Source: Eleusine coracana subsp. coracana | Lineage: Eukaryota; Streptophyta; Magnoliopsida; Poales; Poaceae | Assembly: GCA_032690845.1 (NCBI GenBank) | Contig: CM064417.1 | Location: 14,166,501-14,230,500, forward strand | DNA: 64,000 nucleotides | Direction of reading: 5' to 3' | Part shown: in pieces, positions 32,660-41,915 of the stretch | How positions within the stretch are numbered: position 1 is the first letter of the stretch | Layout of the letters: every line of letters begins with the position of its first letter | Made by a program: the position numbers and the translations under genes | The notes under the pieces: generated by a model | Seen by the model: only the letters and a program-made list of their open reading frames with translations | Database searches by the model: none | Told to the model about the DNA's origin: nothing

Positions 32660-33330
32660 ATGAAGAAGGTGAAGCACGCACTAGGAAAAGTAAAGGACAA
32701 GGTGACGGGGAACCCGAGTAGCCCTACACTATCCATGGTGTATAATACTCGCTCCCACCGAACACGTATAGAGGAAAAACCACTCTCAAGCGCACCAGCC
32801 GAGGAACCTATGGAGGAGGAACCGGTAACCATGCCAAATTTCAGCCATGTTGTGTTCCAACTCAACACCGACAATGACCTCGACTTGGTTAGCAAGAGAG
32901 AACACGACATTTACAAAATGATCACCGACCATTCTTATGCTCCTACTCGAGTGTAGGATCCGGACTTTCTGGCTAAGATAGGTATGGATTCTGAATTTGT
33001 TACCATCATTCACACTGTGGGGTGGAACAATATAGTACCGGTAGATGAGCCTAGCTCTCGCTTACTTACTATACAGTTTTTATGCACCTTACAATGGGAT
33101 GAAAGCGAGGTTACATTCCGTTTAGGTGGGACACTTATCACTCTTGCTTGGAAGACATTTGGTGTTTTGCTAGGTTTCTTCCCTAGAAACACTTATCACT
33201 CTTTTAGAACCGGTTAATGGTTTGAACAAGAATAATTTTTAGGAAGAAATAACGGGGCAATCTTTGCTCTCATCACCTAGAAACACTGACATTCAAAATC
33301 ATACCTTACGCGTTATGCAAAAATGGCTGG
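32660..33330 (+). pseudogene. Athila second ORF (ATHILA ORF-1-like family)
   Basis: ATG at 32660 opens MKKVKHALGKVKDKVTG, reading to 32956, where a TAG (32954-32956) follows SYAPTRV. The same frame resumes as DPDFLAKIGMDSEFVTII with a second open stretch to 33217: PSSRLLTIQFLCTLQWDESEVTFRLGGTLITLAWKTFGVLLGF. This is the conserved core of the plant ATHILA ORF family (PF03078-like). SPRNTDIQNHTLRVMQKWLA continues to 33330 in a shifted frame. There the sequence switches to Tat-2. Function unknown. Confidence 0.72.
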
Positions 33331-33820
33331 CAAAATTCATGGCGGTCTCGCACTATCCGTACCTTACCTTGAAGATGCCAGGCCCCAAAGGAATCATCTC
33401 CCTCCACTCTGATCTTTAGAACTCTTTTGATTGTGATGTGTAGAGCTATGAGTTAGCCGACTTATCGTTGATGTTGTCTGACTAGCTGGAGATCTAGAAG
33501 GCAGTCGACAATGAGGTGAAGGCTGATGTTCAGATCCCCATGAAGAAGCCCAACAAGAAGAAGAGCCAAACGGATGACATGCCGACCAAGGAAATTTTGC
33601 TCAACCCTGAAGATCCTGCTAAGGTCACTTATACAAGAGCAGATCTTGGGGAGAAATAGGAACTCGCGGTGACTCTTTTCCTCCAGGAAAACAATGACAT
33701 CTTTGCATGAAAGCCCTCTGACATGCCGGTAGTTGCTAGGGAAAAGATTGAGCACGAATTAAGGGTGACTCCTAGGCTACACCCGTCAAGCAACGTCTCA
33801 GAAGATTCTCTCAAGATTGC
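33331..33820 (+). pseudogene. Tat-2 protease end and linker (5'-truncated)
   Basis: The sequence begins in mid-protease: AKFMAVSHYPYLTLKMPGPKGIISL corresponds to IAKCMAIPHYPYLMMKLPGP in Tat-1. A charged linker with several stops follows (ADVQIPMKKPNKKKSQ, IEHELRVTPRLH). Nothing of Tat-2 gag or LTR lies to the left; the junction with the Athila ORF is abrupt. Confidence 0.75.
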
Positions 33821-33829
33821 AAAGACGCT

Positions 33830-34405
33830 ATGAAGGAGGAGATAGTTAGGCTTTTAGATGCTAAGTTTACAAAGGATGTGTATAATCCAGATTTGCTGGC
33901 TGATCCAGTCCTTGTACCTAAGAAGAATAAACAATGTTGTATGTGCATTGATTATACCGATTTGAACAAGGTTTGTCCTAAGGACCCTTTCGCTCTGCCA
34001 CACATCGACTACATCGTAGACTCAACAGCCATGTGTGAGCTTTTAAACTTTCTGGATGGCTATTCAGGCTATCACCAGATCCCACTGAAAGACGAAGATC
34101 AAATCAAGACTTCCTTCATAACTCCTTTCGGCGCCTATTGCTACATCACAATGCCATTCGGTGTGAAAAATGCTGGCGCGACTTACCAACGTGGTATTCA
34201 ACGCTGCCTTGATGCTCAAATCGGTCGGAATGTAGAAGCATATGTTGATGAAATCGTGGTAAAGACTCAGAACACTGAAGAACTCCTCTCTGACCTAGCA
34301 GAGACGTTCGACAACTTGAGGCAATACTCGATGAAGCTAAATCCCAAGAAGTGCATTTTTGGGGTTCCATCAGGAAAGCTACTCAGTTACATCATTTCGA
34401 AATGA
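33830..34405 (+). pseudogene. Tat-2 reverse transcriptase
   Basis: 191 codons open: KEEIVRLLDAKFTKDVYNPD, KKNKQCCMCIDYTDLNKVCPKD, FLDGYSGYHQIPLKDEDQIKTSF, GVKNAGATYQRGIQRCLDAQ and EAYVDEIVVKTQ. The catalytic box is YVDE, not YVDD, so the second aspartate is replaced by glutamate. The frame ends at a TGA at 34403. Confidence 0.85.
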
Positions 34406-34941
34406 GGTATAGAGGCCAACCCGGATAAAATCAAGGCAATCCTCAATATGGGACCACCTAATTATCAAAGGGATGTTCAGAAGCTGACCGGATGCATGGC
34501 ATCTTTGAGTCTCTTTGTCTCCCAACTGGGGGTCAGGGGTCTGCCGTTCTTCAAGCTACCCAAGAAACAAGTTAACTTCATCTTGACAGAAGAGGCGCAA
34601 TCGGCTTTGGATGAGTTGAAGGTTCATCTTAGCAACATTCCAGTCGTAGTGCCTTCGGAGCCACAAGAGAAGCTTCAACTCTATGTTTTGGCCAACCCTC
34701 AAGTTGTGAGTACCGTTCTAATGGTCGACTGAGAGGAAGATGGTCACATCCAAAAAGTACAACACCCAGTGTATTTTGTTAGCGAGGTCCTTAATGCCTC
34801 GAAAACCCGATATCACTAGATCTTGAAGCTGCTATATGCGCTTTTGATCACCTTTAGGAAGTTGAAGCATTATTTTCAAACTCATTCGATTAAAGTTCAT
34901 ACTACTTTTGCGCTCGGAGAGGTTCTCCATAAGCATGAAGC
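34406..34941 (+). pseudogene. Tat-2 RT thumb and RNase H start
   Basis: The frame at 34448-34732 reads QKLTGCMASLSLFVSQLG and AQSALDELKVHLSNIP, the connection domain. Then LLYALLITFRKLKHYFQTHSI and LGEVLHKHEA reach the Tekay insertion point at 34941. Stops lie at 34732 and 34819. The continuation is at 49249. Confidence 0.75.
34937..34941. repeat. Target-site duplication of Tekay, left
   Basis: GAAGC, identical to 49244-49248. The flanking Tat-2 reading frame joins across it. Confidence 0.95.
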
Positions 34942-37900
34942 TGTCGCAACCCTATACCGAAGTATAGAGTGTTCCGTACAGGATCGCCTCGGGAGATGGT
35001 TAACGAAGTAACCATACATAGCATTCACACAGGACATCCATCATTTACAGAGATACATCCTAAAGTGTATAATATTACAAGTTCAAGAGCCACGGCGGAA
35101 GTAAACTTAGTTACATTACCATACACATATTCTTGGTTCATATTACATGCATAGGCGGAGGCGAAAAAGACGACAACACTACGCGGAACCTAAGTAAGCC
35201 ATGCCGGCCCTAGGGCAATGGCTCACTCTTCTTGATTAGGGGAGCTGGGGACCCATTCAATGGTCCAGTTCTGGGGCTCCTCACCTTCCCACACAATTTT
35301 GTTACAGCAATCGCAATAAGTTGCTTGAGGCAAACCTGAAAACCACATAATCACAAAAGCCTGAGTATCTAGCATACTCCGCAAGACTTACCCGTCAAAA
35401 AGGTTTACTAAAACCGACTCCTAGTATGCAGGGGGCCGACCGGGCTTATTTGATATTTGCATAAAAGCACCTATTAATTCTATGCTGTGATGCTTATCCC
35501 TTAACCAAGATTTCTAATTGTTTGTTGCAGAAGAGGGACTGTAGTCAAACCTAGCTAGCTGCTAAGACTCGTACAATGATAAAGAGCAATACAACATAGC
35601 AATATGTATCCATAGGGTAAATAAATTTCAGCATCATAAACAACTTATCTACTTAAAGTATCATTGCCACTGCTCGGCACAAGAGGTACTCATAACCGCG
35701 AGGGACGACAATTCGAATTGATTTACATCCTGCAGGAGAATAACCCAAATGCATGACATACGCATCATTTAAGAACACGTATGGCCACCGTTCACGAGGT
35801 TGCGATAAAGTCGATCCGGGGCCATCGATCCCGAGTACACATCCTCCCCGCGATACAGTACTTCGTATCCGAGGCTTAACCCATGCACTCTCCAGCGGTC
35901 CTCGACCCGTGCATCCACCGTGCCATTCACATAACCTCTGGATCGATGAGTAATACCGTCCAACAATACGGCACCCAAGTTACTAGGTTTACCAATTCCC
36001 ATATAGAGGTATGCACTTGGTACTGTTTAATACTTGTCCGCGGGGTTGCAACGATAGGTTCCCAAATTTTAACCAATTTCATTCTTCACGTGAATCATGA
36101 TTGAATCAAGTGATCCCATAGCCTACCGTTGACGCCACTAATTTAAGCCTAGCAGTTGCTAACGAAAGGCTTACTGACGTAACTAAGTATAGGTCACAGT
36201 TTGTTTATGCAAGTGGGTTTCCATCCAAGCCCTATACCTAATGCACAATACAATATCCCTCTATGGTGACAAAATAAAAAGGCCTCATAAATCAGTAGGT
36301 GTGCACTGGGGCTTGCCTTGGGAGTGATCGTAGTTAAAGTTCTCGGCGGGGTTTAGCTCAACTTCGGGCTCCTCAGGGTTGTTTGCCACGTCCTTGCTCT
36401 CAGTCTCGCTTCCTAGTCAATGCAGTGCAATGCACGGTCAGGAGTTGGACGATGATGCATGACACTTCCTCAATAAATAGGATTTGATGGAATGATGCTC
36501 ATGCATGAGATGACATGTTTGCACCACACTCTGGCAATTATTAAATTTAAGGGGACAAACTTCTAATTAGGGGAAGTGGGAGGCATGGTAATAAATGAGC
36601 ATATCACCTATATCCAATTACAAGTATACCATTGGTGTCAATTAATTAACAGGGTATTTTTTCCTCGGTATGCCGAGGCCTACTTAGCAAACATGCAAAG
36701 CTTCTTAACTACCCACTTACCCAGGGTGCATTCACCAATTAAACTGCCCATGCAAGAGAACATAGAAACTTTATCTTGCAAGGTTAATTGTAACCTCCTA
36801 GAATTCGACATGCTCACTTTTAATTATAACCCTAACCAATCTAGATATATAAACTAATTGTGAATCATGAGTGTACAAAAGAAAATCATAAACTTTACTG
36901 CAAGTCAAGATTAACATGTTGCATGAGCCGTCCCAAGGATGGATTTATCACTAATAATAACTATATGCATATACAAGGCAACATTTATATTGAATTTCTT
37001 AAGCTAATTATGAATGAGTAACTTTAACAGCCAAAAACATACTGATGGTGCCCAAAATTTTTCATGGAGATTTTATAGTTATGTAGAAATGCCCAAAGAG
37101 CAGGAATGCAAAATTTCAGAATTAAAATCCTATCCAAGCATTTATAGAAATTCATTTACTAAAAATGGGGATTATGCAATAACACTAAACATTTGCATAA
37201 AAGATGGAAATGTGCTTTAGCAGAAAGTTTAGGAATGACGTGAAGTGCTTACTGACCAAATCCCATGATTTTATCAGTTATAAATTTTGAATTATGAATT
37301 TAATACTCTTTGGACTTTTATTTTTCGAGTTATAAAGTTTAGGAATGACATGAAGTGCTTTAGCAGCAAGGTTCTAACTTTGGTGATTTAATTTTACTAA
37401 TCTACTGCATAACCCTGGCTCTCATCTTGTTTTTCTGGTAGAGGAAGATTTTAGGAATCCAACAAAATTGGTTTCATGCTCATTGGACTTTTATTTTTCG
37501 AGTTATGAATTTTTGAAGTTTTTAGCAAAGTTGGGAGCAATTTACAGAACTGCCATTCGGCATTTTCAAACACCCGCGGGCGCGCGCGCGCGCGGTGGCC
37601 GGCGCCGGCGAGCGCGGGCCAGCGGCCAATCGGCAGCGCGGCTCGGCCAACGCCGTGTGCACACGTGCTCAGCACCCCACGGCGACCTCGTGGGTCCGGT
37701 GGGTGCCCTGGGGGAAGCGCCGGAGATGGCCGGCGATGAGCGGCGGAGCAGGGGGGTGTACGGCGGTGTTGTGCGGTGAGCACGGCGAGCGAGAAGGGTC
37801 GGGGAGTGGAGGGAGAGCATCACCTCGGTGCGAAGATCGACGGCGTGGAGGAGCTAGGCGACGGGGAGGGCCGGAAGGGGGGTCTCGTCGGCGGGGTGGG

Positions 37901-38909
37901 GGAGAACCCGACGGCGGCGGCTCCTTTCTTCGTCGATTCCAGCGAGGTCTCTGCGGCAGAGGGGGAACGGGTTAGGGAACTGCCAGGGAAGACCCTTGCG
38001 CAACAATTTGAGGAAAGAGGGGGGAACGGAGAGCTACCTAGGCGGAGCTTGACGCAACGGCGGCCACGGTGGGGGGAAAATAGGGGCGACGTTCGATTCT
38101 GGCGGAGGAAGGGGAAGGAGGCCAGGGCAGGGGCGTCTGGTCTCGTCGAGGGCCTGGGGATCGCGTGGCGCGGGTGCGAAAGCAGAGAGGAGAGGAGGGG
38201 AGGGGAGCTTGCGGCGGCAGCGGCCTTAAGTGCCGCGTGGCAGTGCGCGGGCAGAGGAAGCGGGGAGGCGAGCTGGCCGCCGGGGGTTGGCTTGTCGGTG
38301 GAGCTTCAATGCGGCCGGTGGCACAGGAGAGAGCGGGCGGAGCAGTGGTCGGGATGGGCAAAAGCGAGGGCGACGATCGGTGGCCGGCGGGGAGGGTACG
38401 GTGGTGTCGACTGGTGAGTGGACCAGAGAAGAAACTGATTGACCCCCCCCCCCCCTTGACTGGAACAGTGCTGTACTTTTGCTTATTTCTCCACTTACGA
38501 TGCTTCAAATCCTTAGCAAATTTTTGTGTAAGTTCAGCACATCCTACTTGCCAACTTTGTTTTTGGGGCCACGTCGAAATTCCTTCTGGAAAATTAACTA
38601 AAAGTCCTGGAACAGGGGTGCTGTTCTCTGCACTTAGGGAATTTTTAGGGGGGTTAAACCTTTACCAAAAATTCCAGTAAATTCCCCAACATTCTTTCTT
38701 GACATGCCCCACTGGAATATGCAAAAATATGGGCACACTTCCTTTGAGTTTTGCAAAGTTTTTGAAAGGCTAAAACTTGGCCAATTAGTGGAATTACTAA
38801 TTAAATTGTTTCCCCTTTTTCTTTGGCACTTTAATTATTTGAAATTTGAATTAGTCAGCAATTAACATTGTGTTAGCTTAAACAACTATTTGTGACTTGG
38901 GATGTCACA
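34942..38909 (-). repeat. Tekay 3' LTR
   Basis: 3,968 bases. On the minus strand it begins TGTGACATCCCAAGTC at 38909 and ends GTTGCGACA at 34942. A GC-rich part at 37570-38440 includes a CGCGCG run. It has a 397-base segment (37811-38207) and a 31-base duplication near 37310 that the 5' LTR lacks. Confidence 0.93.
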
Positions 38910-38925
38910 GCACTCCCCCCTTAAA
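38910..38925 (-). promoter_or_regulatory. Polypurine tract of Tekay
   Basis: The minus strand reads TTTAAGGGGGGAGTGC just before TGTGACATCCC. Confidence 0.85.
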
Positions 38926-38981
38926 CAAAATCTCGCCCCGAGATTTGTAATTGCTTGAACATCAGAGAGAGAGCGTGGGGT

Positions 38982-39389
38982 TTACCGGATTTGCGAGGTC
39001 AGGAACTCGGGAAAGTTGGTTTTCAGAAACTCCTCTTGCTCGCAGGTGGCTTCATCCTCAGTATGATTGCTCCATTGCACCTTGTAGAAGGTGGTGGTGC
39101 GATGGCGTGTTACCCGGTCCTTTTGATCAATGATTCGGACGGGGTATTCGGGGTAGGAGAGGTCTTCTTCCAATTGTTTAGTGTCAGCAATGACCACGTC
39201 GACCGGAGGCTTCAAACACTTCTTTAGTTGGGATACGTGGAAAACGTTGTGCACCCGCTCAAGAGTTTCCGGTAGTTGCAATCGATAAGCAACGGCGCTA
39301 TGCTTCTCCATGATCGGAAAGGGTCCGATGTAGCGGGGTGCTAATTTACCCTTGATTCCAAAATGAGATACGCCTTTGTTGGGAGAAAC
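38982..39389 (-). pseudogene. Tekay integrase C-terminal end and chromodomain
   Basis: The open part from 39389 reads on in the same frame as the main pol ORF after a single TGA (39390-39392). It contains GVSHFGIKGKLAPRYIGPF, then AYRLQLPETLERVHNVFHVSQLKKCL, and the chromodomain YPEYPVRIIDQKDRVTRH, TFYKVQWSNHTEDEATCEQEE. Chromodomains in this clade are thought to bind marked histone H3 and steer integration into heterochromatin. The aromatic positions are partly changed, as is common in plant Tekay chromodomains. Confidence 0.85.
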
Positions 39390-41915
39390 TCAAAGATAGA
39401 CATGATCTCCCTTCTCGAACTCCAATGGGCGTCTCCTTTTGTTAGCATAGCTTATTTGACGGGATTGTGCTGCCTTCATGTTAGCTTGAATTTGCCACAC
39501 CTTTTCTTCGGCTTGTATGACGAGGTCTGGACCAAAATTAGTTCTTTCCCCTGATTCGGACCAATTCAGCGGCGTTCGGCATGAGTGGCCATACAAGGCC
39601 TCGAACGGTGACATTCCCGAACTCTCCTGATAGCTATTGTTGTATGAGAATTCGGCGAACGAAAGGCAATCTTCCCAATTCTCCCGATTGTCCAGAACAC
39701 AGGCTCTCAGTATGTCTTCCAAATATTGATTCAGCCTCTCGGTTTGACCATCGGTTTGCGGGTGATAAGCAGAACTTCGGATAAGGGTGGTGCCAAGACA
39801 AGAATGTAGCTGCTCCCAAAAACGAGCAATAAACTGGGGACCTCGATCAGAGATAATAGTCTTGGGCACGCCGTGCAAACATAGGATTCTTGTGATGTAG
39901 AGTTCGGCATACTTCTTGGTAGAGTAGGTTGTATGGACGGGAATAAAATGAGCGGATTTGGTCAACCTATCCACGATGACCCAAATGGAATCATGTTTCT
40001 TAGGAGTGAGGGGTAACCCAACAATAAAATCCATTGCAATATCCTCCCATTTCCAAGCGAAGATTTTTAATGGGTGTAAAACACCGGCTCTCTTCAGATG
40101 GTCGGCCTTCACACGCTGGCAAGTATCGCATTCAGAAACATAACGAGCGACTTCCCTTTTCATGCGCGTCCACCAAAACTTTTCCTTTAACCCACGGTAC
40201 ATCTTGTTGCTGCCGGGGTGTATGGAGTATTTGGACAAGTGAGCCTCATCCATAATTTTCTTCCTTAACTTCTCCTTCTTTGGGACAACCAGGCGATTGT
40301 TGAACCATAGCACTCCATCTTCGTCCTGTCGGAAACATGTAGCTTCATCTTTGAGTATCTTTTGTCGAATGTGTTCCATCCCCTCGTCTTCCTTCTGGGC
40401 CTCAGCAATTTCTTCGCGAAGGGTAGGAACGAGAGCTAGATTATACAAGGATCCAAATGGAATGATACGAAGACTTGGTTCGCTTGAATCTGAATTTGGG
40501 CAAACTCCCATGGAACAAACAACTGCGTGATTGCATTGGTCCCGACGACTTAGGGCGTCGGCAACCACGTTGGCCTTCCCGGGGTGATAATGAATCTCCA
40601 ATTCATAATCCTTGATTAATTCTAACCATCTATGTTGCCTCATATTCAGTTCTTGCTGCGTAAATATATACTTGAGATTTTTGTGGTCGGTGTAGAGGTT
40701 GACAAGGTTACCAAGCAGGTAATGGCGCCAGATCTTTAAGGCTAGGACGACGGATGCCAGCTCCAAATCGTGAGTGGGATAATTTTGCTCATGCTTTCGG
40801 AGCTGTCGAGAGGCATAGGCAATGACACGGCCTTCTTGCATAAGCACACACCCCAATCCCGTGCCGGAGGCATCACAGTAAACGTCGAACGGTTTGGTAA
40901 TATCAGGTTGAGCCAAAACCGGGGCAGTTGTCAAATGCTTCTTGAGTGATTGAAAGGCTTCTTCACAGGCACTGCTCCACTTAAACTTAGCATCCTTTTC
41001 CAGTAACTTGGTCATCGGCTTGGCAATGCTTGAGAAGTTGGGAATAAATTTCCGGTAATATCCAGCAAGGCCAAGGAAGCTGCGAATTTGCTTGACCGAT
41101 TTCGGAGCTTTCCAATTCAGCACATCTTCTACCTTGGTAGGATCAATGGCTACCCCTTCCGCGGAGATGATATGACCCAAGAATGGAACTTGCTTTAGCC
41201 AAAATTCACACTTGCTAAATTTGGCGTAAAGCTGGTGATCTCGGAGTCGTTGCAGAACAATGCGGAGGTGTTCGGCGTGTTCTTCCTCGGATTTGGAGTA
41301 GATAAGGATGTCGTCGATGAACACGACCACGAACTTATCCAACTCTGGCATGAACACGGAATTCATCAAATACATGAAGTGGGCTGGAGCATTAGTGAGA
41401 CCAAAAGACATGACAAGATATTCGAAAAGGCCATATCGTGTGGAGAAGGCAGTTTTTGGAATGTCTTCGGCTCGGATCTTTATTTGGTGGTAACCGGATC
41501 GGAGGTCAATCTTGGAGAAAACTTTAGCACCAATAAGTTGATCAAAGAGAATATCAATTCGAGGTAGAGGGTACTTGTTCTTAATGGTTACGGCATTCAG
41601 GGGCCTGTAGTCGACACATAGACATAGGGTCTTGTCTTTCTTCTTCACAAAGAGGGCGGGACATCCCCAAGGAGATGAACTCGGTCGGATGTAGCCCTTG
41701 TCCATAAGCTCTTGTAATTGCTCCTTTAATTCTGCTAGCTCATTAGGGGCCATTTTGTACGGCCTACGAGAGATAGGCGCCGTACCGGGTAGGAGTTCAA
41801 TCTTAAACTCGACGTCTCTGTCCGGAGGCATTCCTGGTAAGTCATCTAGGAACACGCCGGAGAAGTCTCGTACCACTGGAATATCCTCCAGCTTTTTCCC
41901 TTCAGCATGACACAC
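39390..41915 (-). CDS. Tekay RT, RNase H and integrase
   Basis: 841 codons with no break. RT lies at about residues 50-240: LCVDYRPLNAVTIKNKYPLPRI, FSKIDLRSGYHQIKI and the catalytic FIDDILIYSKS near residue 200. The connection is RSFLGLAGYYRKFIPNFS. RNase H at about 340-465 shows VYCDASGTGLGCVLMQ, EQNYPTHDLELASVVLALK, LYTDHKNLKYIF and NVVADALSRR. The integrase zinc finger at about 565-605 has two histidines, then CDTCQRVK. The core shows IAMDFIVGLP, IISDRGPQFIARFWEQL and TDGQTERLNQYLED, with the D,D,E triad intact. The frame is also the gag frame, separated by a TAG at 41916-41918, and ends at a TGA where the family has arginine (VYLRVSP). Confidence 0.93.
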   Translation of the reverse strand: MCHAEGKKLEDIPVVRDFSGVFLDDLPGMPPDRDVEFKIELLPGTAPISRRPYKMAPNELAELKEQLQELMDKGYIRPSSSPWGCPALFVKKKDKTLCLCVDYRPLNAVTIKNKYPLPRIDILFDQLIGAKVFSKIDLRSGYHQIKIRAEDIPKTAFSTRYGLFEYLVMSFGLTNAPAHFMYLMNSVFMPELDKFVVVFIDDILIYSKSEEEHAEHLRIVLQRLRDHQLYAKFSKCEFWLKQVPFLGHIISAEGVAIDPTKVEDVLNWKAPKSVKQIRSFLGLAGYYRKFIPNFSSIAKPMTKLLEKDAKFKWSSACEEAFQSLKKHLTTAPVLAQPDITKPFDVYCDASGTGLGCVLMQEGRVIAYASRQLRKHEQNYPTHDLELASVVLALKIWRHYLLGNLVNLYTDHKNLKYIFTQQELNMRQHRWLELIKDYELEIHYHPGKANVVADALSRRDQCNHAVVCSMGVCPNSDSSEPSLRIIPFGSLYNLALVPTLREEIAEAQKEDEGMEHIRQKILKDEATCFRQDEDGVLWFNNRLVVPKKEKLRKKIMDEAHLSKYSIHPGSNKMYRGLKEKFWWTRMKREVARYVSECDTCQRVKADHLKRAGVLHPLKIFAWKWEDIAMDFIVGLPLTPKKHDSIWVIVDRLTKSAHFIPVHTTYSTKKYAELYITRILCLHGVPKTIISDRGPQFIARFWEQLHSCLGTTLIRSSAYHPQTDGQTERLNQYLEDILRACVLDNRENWEDCLSFAEFSYNNSYQESSGMSPFEALYGHSCRTPLNWSESGERTNFGPDLVIQAEEKVWQIQANMKAAQSRQISYANKRRRPLEFEKGDHVYL

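Noticed and set aside
37468..38680. Several long frames on both strands in the GC-rich part of the Tekay LTR (up to 213 codons), also near 48.2-48.8 kb
   Set aside because: They are alanine/arginine/proline-rich low-complexity translations open in several frames at once, inside an LTR. They change with the LTR indels and resemble no protein.
38982..39311. Chromodomain frame as a host HP1-like gene
   Set aside because: It is in frame with Tekay pol and preceded by the usual integrase C-terminal text.
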